In this document: positions 9,901-19,800 of the stretch, one piece after another
Layout of the letters: the number at the start of each line of letters is the position of its first letter
Position numbering within the stretch: the stretch's first letter is position 1
IMG/VR virus record: IMGVR_UViG_3300037502_001156
Coordinates: 1-39,418 of that record
DNA length: 39,418 nucleotides
From: a virus
Strand: one strand, 5' to 3'
Notes under the pieces: generated by a model
What the model saw: the letters and a program-made list of their open reading frames with translations, nothing else
Databases searched by the model: none
What the model was told of the DNA's origin: nothing
Program-made: the position numbers and the translations under genes

Positions 9901-10153
9901 ACTGCTAAACGGCCCCGGCGATGGAATGTCTGACAGCATCCCTGCCGTGATTCGCGGCAAGGGTGTACAACGTGCTGCATTGGCTGACGGCGAGTTCGTC
10001 GTTCCGGCTGATGTTGTATCGCATCTCGGCAATGGCTCTACCAAAGCGGGAGCCAAGAAACTTTACGTAATGATGGACAAGGTTCGGCAGGCACGGACGG
10101 GGAGAACTCGACAAGCCCCCGCTGTAAAAACTGACCGATTCTTGCCCGCTTAA
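6998..10153 (+). CDS. Large Gly/Ala/Thr-rich virion protein with conserved C-terminal domain
   Basis: The 1051-residue protein carries hydrophobic Gly/Ala stretches (about 65-135 and 660-750) that could insert into membrane. It has short Gly-Gly anchors such as YAQGGAID and FAEGGDVKE, and a low-complexity Thr-Gly-Gln block at about 502-554 made of 5- and 11-residue repeats. The C-terminus holds LNGPGDGMSDSIPA, then DGEFVVPADVVSHLGNGS and MMDKVRQARTG, a module I recognise from many phage structural proteins of unknown role. It could be an internal or ejected protein or a tape-measure analogue. The ATG at 6998 follows a G-rich RBS. Opposite-strand ORFs of up to 252 residues are shadows of its low-complexity codons. 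Confidence 0.7.
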   Translation: MYNNDPKYMNPQQGLASLVNSPYGDSDVMQVKMTPREVAGLQQLAMSYGANEQDLYDPVTGQPKFSFLKKILPMVAGAILPGIPGVGAFAKTIGFGSQALGSALLVGGVTGLIEGDLKKGLMAGLGAYSGAKIGEGLTAAGKATSQVATAPPPSTLAQQLGLKESDLISPTGFDSTQALGVNIPDTSGPLPAVSPMQAADVVQTVTQRQPPTGVFGTMGQGARNLFASDATGDAARKAFGETFSNPLVRSATLMGGLAAITPEQKPLSVPGMGEDIMYIPGGPNPLYGTGADQPPQLPGKYYKRTAKGLVPYNPYQMAPGYAQGGAIDMTQEGALPRQDVMPYPQPNQNYPLSTVVRANYSPAMPRPREVVGGYGPKIDPFTGEEKFAEGGDVKEDPNVAANRAYVEELNRRAMKPTFTPYGMLTGGTGALGGTNAPWTGTNPYGGALNTTTGGQQKTTGGGTEDALMNLAAMYGIQQGLGSLTGNAAFQEWLTKMGLKKAGTTTGGTTTGGTTTGGTTTGQTTGQQTQTGGETGGQQTQTGGETGGQQTTTGGEGQPYYDPLKNIVVAGGTGAAAVAAAQALAAKIAGTTRMATVGIQLVDGSIIPVSSSAITGGAAGAGAAGAGTGAATTGATTGATTTGATTGAGTQTGIASTLKGGATAAGTAAAAAAALIGAHQAYQGISKGREGQAAAGGALAGAGGAYLAGASGLGGAGLTSLAGFGPIGLAAAAIAAIGASLVNTKEYGDVALRNYWNAVDAGRGIGQTDPNELAQGFINFYRTNKNEFAGQAKYGRTGNEDFVYDMTQVINNAVKDGKVGKDVDAATMYKEVVQPWLNTMGEGPKNEEARAIQDFMMTDLINSFMQGKPISNAQVKGDKKFKIVSEKPVYAGVPTTQEQTPAAQDDAVRQAIEAYGMRGGFPAGVNPYGVESTMPFGDTMRLANGGSIGEDYNFGFAGGGMSEYKAGGKLLNGPGDGMSDSIPAVIRGKGVQRAALADGEFVVPADVVSHLGNGSTKAGAKKLYVMMDKVRQARTGRTRQAPAVKTDRFLPA
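8501..8641 (+). repeat. In-frame minisatellite inside the 1051-residue virion gene
   Basis: Three exact copies of the 15-mer ggtactacgacaggt stand at 8501-8515, 8516-8530 and 8531-8545, followed by diverged copies at 8546-8560 and 8561-8575. Then come two 33-base units at 8576-8608 and 8609-8641, encoding QTQTGGETGGQ twice with only silent differences. All unit lengths are multiples of three, so copy-number changes keep the frame. This looks like a flexible Gly/Thr linker that can expand or contract by slippage. Confidence 0.95.
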
Positions 10154-10165
10154 TCGGGAGCGATC

Positions 10166-12001
10166 ATGGCTGCATCACCACAATACATGGAACAAGTCCA
10201 ATCCAACATCCCAGCGTGGATGCAGCCTTATGCTGCACAGTTACTAGGGAGTGTTTTTGGCGGTGTAGATCCCACAACCGGCAAGTTTGTCCCCGGACTT
10301 ACTGGGCAGGGCTATCAGCCTTACATGGTTCCAAAGCGGGACGAGAAAGGCAACATCGTTAAAGATGAAAAGGGCCAGCCTGTATTTGAGGCGGGGCAGC
10401 GTGTTGCCGAATTTAGCCCATTGCAACAGCAGGCGTTCAATCGCTTGGCGGGGATGCAGACCAGCCCTGAATTGGGTCAAGCTGCGGACATTGCACGTGG
10501 AGTGGGTGCGGATGCTAGTCGGCTTTCTCAATATACCCCTGCCACTGCTCAAAATTTCTACGACTCTCCTGCATTCCGCGAGATGCAGACTCAGTTTGAA
10601 AGAGCTAGTGCTGCGCCTTCTACGCAGTTTCAGATGCAAGGGCCGCGTGATGTTACGGCTCAGCAACTTGAACGCTTTCAGATGCAGGCTCCGCAGGGAG
10701 TATCTGCGCGTGAATATGGCCAACTTGGTATGGGTCCGGCTGAGCGCGTTGGCATCGGCGCGTTGCGTCAGTATCAGATGGGTCCGGCTGAGCGCGTTGG
10801 CGCTGAGCGTTTCGGCCTTGGTGCGATGCAGGAGTACATGTCGCCCTACATGCAGGGCGTCGTTGAGTCGCAAAAGCGCGGTGCAGTTCAGGACTATATG
10901 CGGCAGTTGCCGGGTATGGGGGCCGCTGCTGCTCGTGCTGGTGCCAAGGGTGGTACTCGTGAAGCCCTGATGCAGTCCGAAGCTCGTCGCGGACTTGCTG
11001 AGCGTCTTGGTGATATCGAGTCGCAGGGTTTGCAGCAAGCATATCAGCAGGCGGCGTCTCAGTTTGGTCAAGACCGTGCTGCCATGATGCAGGCGGCTTT
11101 GGCTAATCAGCAGGCGGGACTTACCACAGGTCAGCAAAATCTGGCTGCGGCTTTGGGTGTGCAGCAGTTGGGCACTCAGTCTGGTCTTCAGGCGGCTCTG
11201 GCCAATCAGGCTGCGGGGATGCAGGTTGGTCAGCAGAATCTTGCTGCCGAACAGGCGCGTCAACAGTTCCTCAGTCAGCAGGGTTTGGAGGCACAGCGAC
11301 TCAATCAGGCCGCTGGTCTTACCACCGCGCAGCAGAATCTTGCTGCACAACTTCAGACGCAAGGTCTTAGCGCCCAGCAGGCGATGCAAGCTGCTTTGGC
11401 CAATCAAGCCGCACAGCAGGCGACGGGGCAGACGAATCTTCAAGCCCTTATCAACCAGTCGCAGTTCGGTGCGGGTCAGGGTCTGCAAGCGCAGCAGATG
11501 AATCAGGCTGCACAGCTTCAGGCTCAGCAGCAGGCTCTGGCGCAGTTGGCTCAGGCCAATCAATTCAGTCAGCAGAATGCGGCGCAACGCGCTCAGTATG
11601 GTCTGGCCGGTGCAAACCTTGCTGAGCAGTCTCGTCAGTTCGGTGCGGGCCTTGGGTTGCAGGGTCTTCAGCAGCGGTTGGCTGCGGCGGGTGCGTTGGG
11701 CGGCCTTGGTATGCAGCAGTATCAGCAGGGCATGGGCATCAGTCAGGCTCAGTTGGGCGCTGGCGGTCAGCAGCAGGCTCTCAACCAGCAGTTGATCAAT
11801 CAACAGTACCAAGACTTTATCAATCAGCAGCAATTCCCGTATAAGCAGGCCGAGTTTGCGATGGGTATTTTGCGCGGCCTTCCGGCGACGGGACAAACCT
11901 CGACGTTCTATCAGCAGCCTGCCAGTATCTTCAACCAAATCGCAGGCGCGGGCATGATGGGTATTGGCGGGCTTTTTGGCGGCATTGGCCAGACGACTTA
12001 A
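10166..12001 (+). CDS. Gln/Ala-rich repeat virion protein with 33-residue hendecad repeats
   Basis: The 611-residue protein has an N-terminal domain (about 1-140) with Tyr/Pro-rich sequence and AEFSPLQQQAFNRL. A middle section (about 150-230) repeats FQMQxPxxV and MGPAERVG motifs; a 24-base direct repeat lies at 10730-10753 and 10778-10801. From residue 309 four 33-residue units follow (11090-11485), each close to QAALANQAAGxxxGQQNLAA. A length of 33 equals three 11-residue hendecads, the periodicity of long right-handed coiled coils. More degenerate copies continue to about 550. Probably a fibrous or internal virion protein; a tape-measure-like role is possible. An antisense ORF of 564 residues is an artefact of Gln/Ala codons. 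Confidence 0.7.
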   Translation: MAASPQYMEQVQSNIPAWMQPYAAQLLGSVFGGVDPTTGKFVPGLTGQGYQPYMVPKRDEKGNIVKDEKGQPVFEAGQRVAEFSPLQQQAFNRLAGMQTSPELGQAADIARGVGADASRLSQYTPATAQNFYDSPAFREMQTQFERASAAPSTQFQMQGPRDVTAQQLERFQMQAPQGVSAREYGQLGMGPAERVGIGALRQYQMGPAERVGAERFGLGAMQEYMSPYMQGVVESQKRGAVQDYMRQLPGMGAAAARAGAKGGTREALMQSEARRGLAERLGDIESQGLQQAYQQAASQFGQDRAAMMQAALANQQAGLTTGQQNLAAALGVQQLGTQSGLQAALANQAAGMQVGQQNLAAEQARQQFLSQQGLEAQRLNQAAGLTTAQQNLAAQLQTQGLSAQQAMQAALANQAAQQATGQTNLQALINQSQFGAGQGLQAQQMNQAAQLQAQQQALAQLAQANQFSQQNAAQRAQYGLAGANLAEQSRQFGAGLGLQGLQQRLAAAGALGGLGMQQYQQGMGISQAQLGAGGQQQALNQQLINQQYQDFINQQQFPYKQAEFAMGILRGLPATGQTSTFYQQPASIFNQIAGAGMMGIGGLFGGIGQTT

Positions 12002-12013
12002 TGAGGTGATGAA

Positions 12014-13810
12014 ATGATCGGACCCGTTAGCGAAACTGGCCGTACCATGATGGCCTCACTTCAGCAGGCCATGCAAAAAGGGATGCCGCCTGATCAGGCC
12101 ATTCAGTATGTGAAAAGCATGGCTACGCAGGGCGTGGCTCCGTTGACTGATTTGTATTCGATGATGAATCAGTTTCAGCGGTTGAAGCAGCAGCAGGCTC
12201 AAGCTCCGCAAACGCCGCCGACGATTCGTGACCAGTTGAACATGGCTGCTCAACAGCAGCAGATGCAATCGCAAGGCAATATCCAGCAGATGCAGGCTCC
12301 GGCCCCGGCGGGTCAACCGATGGATCGCGGTCTCGGTGCGATTGATGCGGGCCGTATGGAATATCCGCAGTTTGCGGGTGGCGGCATGGTTGCCCTTGCG
12401 GGTGGCGGGGACGTTATTGCATTCCAAGATCGTGGCTTAGTACCTGAACCGTACGAATTTAACGATGAGTTGTCGGCGCGTGTTCCGTCATTTATGACGA
12501 GCGATATGGACATTGTGTCGTTCGTTAAGCGGCAGATGCCTAACTTTGATATGCTGACGCCAGAGCAAAAGCAAGAAGTGTTACGTCGGTTTGAACCAGC
12601 GTATAACCAAGCGCGTGCTGCGCGGTTGAAGTTGGAAAGTAGAGGTGCTGTAGAGACTGCTGCGCCAGTTGCAACCTCGGCTCCGGCACAAGCTTCTGCT
12701 GGGCAGCAACTTGATTTCCGTAATCAGAACATGGCTCTTGCCGCACCAAATCCGTTTGATTCACCCGATCAGCAGCTTGGCAATGTGTTTGAGCAGTTGG
12801 CCATTCGCCCTGCCGAATCGGCCTCGGTTGCGGATGAGCGGCGTCCTGCTGCACCGCGTCGTGAGGTGGTTGCTGCACCCAAAAAAGATCGTTACGAAGA
12901 ATTTCGTTACGAGAAGCCGGACCTTGAGGCTATCCGCAGAGAACGTGAAGAGCGACAAAAGACTCAGAAGACCGGCGCGTACAGTCAGGCTGATGCCGAT
13001 TTGGCTGCATACATCGAAGAGCAAAAGAAGCAGGGTGGTGATACCAAGGAAGCTTATCGCAACTTCTGGGTCATGACCGGTGCTTCGTTGATGGCAAACA
13101 AAAGCCCGAATTTCTTGCAGGCGTTGGGCGAGAGCGTCAAAGAAAACTACGGTGGTTTGATCAAGGATCTCAAGCAGCTTAAAGACGACACTAAAGCATA
13201 TCGTCTGGAAGAGATCCGGTTGCGTCAGGCTAGAGAGCGTGCCTTGGAGACGGGGGATGCCGCAGATCAGTCTCGATATGACTCGTTGCTACAGCGCCAT
13301 GAGAACCGTCAGTTTGACATCTTTAAGACCGAACTAGGCATCCAAGAGAAGACTTTGGATCGCGCACATAATGAGCGTCTTGCAGCACTTCGGGCTGCGG
13401 GTAACGATAGACAAGCGGATCGCTTGACTAGGTTGTGGCAGACGGCTGATGCAGAAACTGATCCGTATAAGCAGCAGAAGATGTTTGATGCGTTCCAAAA
13501 AGAGCTTGAGATTACTCGGGATATAACAGAGGCTACGACGGCAACGGGCGTGGGGGCTGGGATTCGTGCTGAAACTGCGGCACAGGAGCGACTTACTAAT
13601 CTGGCTAAAAACGATAACGAATACCGCCGTCTGCAACGTATTGCGAGTACGTCGGAAGATGCACAAGAAGTTCGTGATGCTCAAGAAAGAATGCGAATGA
13701 TAGAGCAGCGGGCGCTAGGTGGCCCGATGGGTGCAGGCCCACGAGTTGATCAAGGTTTGACGGGCGGTACCTATGATGGCCCCTATTCAGTTAGCGGCTG
13801 GGAGCGGTAG
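12014..13810 (+). CDS. Virion-associated coiled-coil protein with Gly-rich hydrophobic motif
   Basis: The 598-residue protein begins with a helical Met/Gln-rich segment (1-105), then FAGGGMVALAGGGDVIAF at about 120-138. The GGG-hydrophobic-GGG motif recalls the Gly-Gly anchors of the 1051-residue protein two genes upstream. Charged helical regions at about 290-340 and 380-520 (REREERQKTQK, LERALETGDAAD) predict coiled coils. GAYSQADADLAAY and the following MTGASLMANKSPNFLQALGE form a short conserved-looking motif. No enzyme motif is visible. Its place before the giant gene suggests a linked virion or ejection role. GATGAGGTGATGAA gives a good RBS before the ATG. Confidence 0.65.
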   Translation: MIGPVSETGRTMMASLQQAMQKGMPPDQAIQYVKSMATQGVAPLTDLYSMMNQFQRLKQQQAQAPQTPPTIRDQLNMAAQQQQMQSQGNIQQMQAPAPAGQPMDRGLGAIDAGRMEYPQFAGGGMVALAGGGDVIAFQDRGLVPEPYEFNDELSARVPSFMTSDMDIVSFVKRQMPNFDMLTPEQKQEVLRRFEPAYNQARAARLKLESRGAVETAAPVATSAPAQASAGQQLDFRNQNMALAAPNPFDSPDQQLGNVFEQLAIRPAESASVADERRPAAPRREVVAAPKKDRYEEFRYEKPDLEAIRREREERQKTQKTGAYSQADADLAAYIEEQKKQGGDTKEAYRNFWVMTGASLMANKSPNFLQALGESVKENYGGLIKDLKQLKDDTKAYRLEEIRLRQARERALETGDAADQSRYDSLLQRHENRQFDIFKTELGIQEKTLDRAHNERLAALRAAGNDRQADRLTRLWQTADAETDPYKQQKMFDAFQKELEITRDITEATTATGVGAGIRAETAAQERLTNLAKNDNEYRRLQRIASTSEDAQEVRDAQERMRMIEQRALGGPMGAGPRVDQGLTGGTYDGPYSVSGWER

Positions 13811-16800
13811 TGGCTAGAAACGTTACCGTCTATTTTGCGGACGGTTCAAGGCATCAGTATCAAGGGGTGCCTGATGATGCTACGCCGGAGCAGGTTGCTG
13901 CTCGGGCTGGCCGTGAGTTCCAAGGCAAACAGATCCGCCATATTGAGCGAGCCGCTGCACCTGAACCCGAACGTACGGTAGGCGGCTACGCCAAGGAAGC
14001 CGTCAAAGGTTTGATTCCCGGCCTTGTTGGGTTGGGTGAAACTGCCCTCACAGGTGCGGCTGCACTGCTGCCAGAAGAGGCAGAACAGGCTGTTCGTAGA
14101 CCCGTTGAAGAGTTTGCGGCTGGAGTCCGTGAAACCTTCGCTCCGGCACCGGGCTACGAAGATACCGCTGTCCGTAAGGTCAGTGAGGCTGTGGGTTCGA
14201 CTCTTCCGTTCCTCCCGTTAGGTGCATTGGGCTTGGCTGGCCGTATTGGTGCAACGGGTTTGGGTGTCTCGGCTGGTGCGGGTGAAGCTCGGCAGAGGGC
14301 AGAAGAGGCTGGGGCTACTGAGGGTGAACGTGGCGTTGCCACGGCCTTGGGTACGATTCCCGGTGCATTGGAATCCCTGCCGCCTATTCGCATTCTGCGG
14401 CGCTTTGGCTTTGGTGACGAGGCCATCAAGGAAGTGGCAGGTGTGGCTCCGGCTCTGGGTCGGATTGCCCGCGCAGGTGGTGAAGAAGCCCTGCAAGAAG
14501 CCAGCAGCCAAGTCCTTCAGAACCTCATTGCCAAGGGCGTGTATGCGCCTGATGAAGCCGTGTTTGGTGGTGTAGGTGAAGCCGCTGCCTTGGGTGGCGG
14601 AGCCGGTGCGGTGGTCAGTGCCATTGCTGAACTGGCTTTGGGACGCAGACTGCGTGGCCCAGAAGGTGAGCCTACAACTGAAGAAGCTCTGCCTGAAGAA
14701 GAGTTGCCGACTACAGAGGCTCTGGCTCCCAAGCCGGGTCGTGAGGCACGGCCTTCACCTGTCAAAGCCAAGACTCTTGAAGAACTGGCTGGACTGATTC
14801 CTGCTGCACCCAAGGCAAAGGAAGAGGAAGTTGCTGCTCCGCCGCGTGAGCCGATGGTGTTTGAGCGCACCAAAGAACCGACTCCGGAAGCGTTGCAAGA
14901 AGCGGCTGCGTTTGTCGAGAAGTTTCCGGCAGGTTCCAAAGGTTTTGACGTTTTCAAGGCACGGTCGATTGCTAAGAAGTTGGGGTATGAAAGCATCCCG
15001 GCGAAAGGTGTGGGTCGGATTGATCTTGAACCGTTGCTGCGCGGTGCAGTGGCCCCTGCGGCAGTTGAGCCTGCTCCTGCTATGGCTCCGCCCGTTGAAG
15101 CGGGTGAAGAAATTACTGTGCCGGAAGCGGCGCAACTTGCGCCGATTGAAACCGTCACTCCCCCTATAGAGGTGCCCAGTGAACCGACAAGAGCAGGTGC
15201 TATCGAAACTGTCGCTGGAGCAGGTGCAAGAGGCGCTGAACTGCCTGTATCACGAGTTAGCCCCGCAGGACCAGAAGTTACAACTGCTCCCCCCGCAGGA
15301 TTGGAGCGTCCTAGCGGTGCTCCTGAACGAGTTGATGTTGGAGAAGCGGTACGTGGCCGTGCATTAGAAGCACCGAAACGTAAAAGCCAAGGTATTGTTG
15401 ATGAGGAATCACCCGAAGCTATAGAGTCTTTGCGTCGGGCTGAAGCCGATGAGTCTATTCCTGTAACCCAATCCGACGACATCATTACGCCAGAATGGAC
15501 TGAAGCGCCGAATGGGTTTGGGTACCGTCAATATAAAGTTGCTGATCGTGATACTGGTCAGATTAGCACGGTGCAAGAAGTTCGTGCGCCGATTGATCCG
15601 GCTTCAAAAATAGAACCGGCTGTTATCCGTCGTGGATTAGGTTATGACGGCAGACCGTTTGGCGAAATAGAAGCCACCGGCACGCTTGATGAAGTGATGA
15701 GCGGTAAATCGTTCAAGGACTTCAACAAGTATTTTGCCGCTAAAGAAGCCGCGCCCACGCGCATTTTCGAAAACATCGAAACTCTGAACCGCGATATACC
15801 AGACCTGTCAGAACAGGCTCGGGATCAGGCACCGTCTTTGCGTCGTGAGTTGGGTAAGGCTAAGAAGGACTATGACGCGGGCAAGATCACTGGCGATGTG
15901 TTTGCTGAAACCGCTGGCGATCTTTTGCTGAAGACTCAGAAGCAGCGTGTTGTACGACCTCGTGTACGCGGGGCTGAATATATCCGTGAGCGATTGCTGA
16001 ATGCCAAGCGCAACGGTGCATTGACTGCTGAAGCTGCCGATCTTGCAGAGTGGTTTGTTCGGCAGAATCCGTTGCTTGTTGATGACTTAGGTATTTCAAT
16101 ACGGCAGCAGCCTGAAGCCATGAAAGGCACGGCTGGCTTTTATAACCCCGTTAGCCGTATCTCTACGATTTTTAGTGGTGTTGGTGACACACAAACTCCG
16201 GTTCACGAAATTCTGCACCATACCGAACAGTTGATGCCCGTTAACATCCGGGCCAACATTCTCAAGGCATACACGAAGCAACTAATAAAAGCGACAAAGA
16301 ACGCAAAAACAGATGCTGAAAAAACGTTTTTTAAAGCTATTGAAAACTACCAATACTTTAACGAAAGCGATTTTTATACCGCCAAAGTAAGTGCTAAAAA
16401 TGAGTACAACAAAGCACTGAGTTTAATTAAGCAAGGTAAGGTACCTAAATCTTACTATCAATACGCCAATCCGTCTGAGTTCTGGGCAGTCAATGGCTCA
16501 CGTATTGTGCAGGGGCGATACGAGTTATCGCCGGGTGTGGTGGGTCAGATCCGTAAGTGGCTACGTGAGTTTATCCAGAAGGCTAAGGATGTCTTTGGGC
16601 TGAAGTCAGATGCAGCCATTATCCGTGCATTGGATAGCCTCGCTAAAGCAGACGGTAAGTACCAGACCGAACAACTCTTAGCAGAAGCTCCGGCTTACCG
16701 GCAGATTGAAGCGCCGAAGGCAGCGAAGCCCAAGAAGGCTAAGCCTGAAAAGCCGAAAAAATCTGTTCTGGAAGTAACTAAAGAAGCCACCGATAGCATG

Positions 16801-19800
16801 GTGGAACCGGGCATAGTTCGTAAGGTCATCAATAATTTGGTTAATCCTCAGATTAGCTATGAGACCGTCGTTAAGAATTTCCAGAACGTTTCTCGTAAGA
16901 TTAAGAAGATTCAGCAGGATCTTCGAACCACTGGCCGTTTGATTTATGTTGGCGATGAGAAGAACAACATTGATGATCAGATCAGTGCTGCTGCCAACCG
17001 TGGTTCCTATATTGTTGCTACGGAAGTCGAGCCTGTAACTAAACGCCTGCGCGAATCTATCGCAACTTACGCCAATGCGATTAAGACCGACGTTAAGAAT
17101 GCACTAGATAAAGTTAGTAGTTATCGCGTTGCATTACACGAAGCAGAGCGTCGTGAAACAAAGTACCTTCGTAACGTCCCACTTAACAACGTTACCAAGA
17201 TAAATATTCTGCCGGGTGAACCCGCAATGACGCCTGCCGATGCTCGTGTTGCATTGGAAGAGCGCCGTAGTCTGGCTGAGAATGACCAGCAGGCAGAGGC
17301 CATTCAGGATGTGATCCGGTACTTGGTTGCTAACTATGCTGACCCGCGTGGCTATAGCCCGGTCAAGGCCAAGTTAGAAAAGGCAGGCAAGCCGACACCG
17401 GAAGAAATGACAACGGACTTCTATGACGACATTTACAACGTTATTGGTCCTGAATACACGCAAGAATCGTTGGAAGAAACACGGCAGGAGTACGAGAACC
17501 TTGCTCCTGAAGAGAAGGCATTGGTTGATCAGATCTTCAGTGATCTGGATGCCGTGCATGAACTCAACAAGAACTTGAACCGCCGTGCTAATTACTGGAC
17601 CGACAAGGTAGATCGCGTCGTCAAGTCGTATGGCTGGAAACATTACGTTCCGTTCAAGGGAAGCCCTAAAGCAGACAAGACGCTCGACACGGACACTGAG
17701 TACCTGAGCGGCGAACTTTCTGAGGCTCCGGAATCATTCGAAGGTCGTCGAAGCAACTTTGATAATCCCATTTTGCAAACTATTGCGGAGTCTTACTTTG
17801 CAGCCAGCCGTGCGGGGCGCGGTACAGACGTAACTCAAACGATTAAGAACTTAATCAAACTGGGCGTGATCAAGACCAAGATCAAGAAACCCAAGGTCTT
17901 CACGTTTGAACAACGCAATGCTCCAGACTTCGACTACAACGAAGTGCGTGGGCGAGATAAGGTACTGCACTACAACGAAGACGGTTCGGTAGAAGTCTTT
18001 ACGATTGAGAATCCGGAGATTCTTGAGGCTATCAAGACTCCGTATCGTGAGATGAATTGGGCGGTCAAGGCGGGCAATGCTTTGACGAGCGGCCTTGGGC
18101 AGTTGCATACGCGCTTCAACCCAGCGTTCCCGCCGATGGACTTCATCCGTAATAGCCTTACCAATGCGGGCTTGATCAGCGCCCGTGAAGGTGGCAAGCA
18201 GGCTCGGGAATACCTGACTGCTGTGGCAGCCAACGTAGCACGCAACGGTCTGTGGAAGTCCGGCAAGTTGTCCAAACTCCTAACAGAGAATCGCACGGAA
18301 GAATTAGCGCAGTTGTCAAAGGAAAGTCCGTTCTATCGTGATGCCTTGGAGATGATGAAGTACGGTGGCCGTACGATGTATCGGATGTCGTTCAACTTGA
18401 GCGACACGATGGATGAATTGAAGAAGCAGGTTGGCCCCAAGAAAATCATCAAAGATCCAAGCATGTTCATGAGTCTAGTTGATGCGTACAACGATGCGTT
18501 TGAATTGACGAGCCGCGTCGGTGCCTACACTGTGCGTAAGCAGCAGAATATCGCTGAAGCCAAGAAGCAGGGCTTGAATGTCAATGATCGCAAGGTCATG
18601 GAAGACATCAACAAGGAAGCCGCCGCCTTCGCTCTTAGCCTGATGGACTTCCGCAAGATCGGTAAGTACGGCAAAGAGATGAGCGCGTGGTTCATGTTCA
18701 TCCGTCCGGCTGCTACGGGTGCCGTGGATGCGATTGATGCTCTGCGACCGGGGTTTTTCTTGAAACCTGAGCAGGCGGTTGAGAAAGCCTACGCTCGGCT
18801 TGAGCCTGAAATTGCAGAGTTGTTTGAGACGCAGGGTTTGGCTCAAGAGATTGAGCGAATAAAAGGCAACAAGCGTCCGGACAAAAAGAAGATCGCTGCG
18901 CTTGAGCAAGAGATTGCTAATCGTGAAAAAGCATTCAACGAGTTTGAAACTCGGCAGTTGACTCGTGCTAAGAACGCTCGTAACACAGCGATGTTTACGA
19001 TTGCAGCGGGTGCGGCTCTATACAGTATGGCTGCGGCAATTGCTGGTGATGACGACGAGGGGCGTAACCGAGTCACGACGGATGATATGTCCCGATGGAC
19101 GCGCTACCTGCGCCTGCCTGTGATTGGTGACGACGGGTTCTTCCAGATCCCGTGGGGCTTTGGCGTTAGCGCGTTGATGTCAGCCGGTGCTCAAACAGCG
19201 GCGCTGGCAAGAGGTGCCTCGTCCTTCAAGGACTACGCGGGCAACATGGTTGAGATTGGTATGGATTCGTTCCTGCCTATCCCGGCATCACGCATCAATC
19301 CGTTTGAGAACTTCGGCGCGTGGCTAATCGACAGCGCCACGCCATCTGCGGCTCGACCCTTGGTCGAGTTTGTGTTGAACGTCGATGCGATGGGCAACCC
19401 CATCTATAACTCTCGCACGGGTAAGTACGCTGACGCCTTCTCTGGCAGCACCCGTCCGTCTGAACTGCATCGGCAGATTACTCAAACTATCTTCAACGCT
19501 ACGAACGGCGAAGTCAGTATCTCCCCAGACACAGTTGCATTTTTCTTGAACAACTACGCTGATGCGCCGAACCATATAGCGGACAACAGTTACAACATGT
19601 TCCTGACTGCAACAGGCGACAAGGAGTTTGACGCCAAGAAGGACACGATGGTTCTGCGTAGCTTCATCGGACGTAACTCGAACTACGATGCCCGCAAGTT
19701 TGCTGAGGCAGAAAAAGGCATCAAGAAATTGTCGCAGCAATTGAAGACTTTCGAGGATATCGGTACGCCGGAACAAGTCCTGCGGTTCTATCGCAGCAAT

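Noticed and set aside
10244-11938. Minus-strand ORF of 564 codons
   Set aside because: Mirror of the Gln/Ala/Leu codons of the plus-strand repeat protein; Leu/Arg/Ser-rich product with no domain.
14517-15485. Minus-strand ORF of 322 codons
   Set aside because: Shadow of the Ala/Pro/Glu-rich linker of the giant gene; Ser/Ala/Gly/Pro-rich product without structure.
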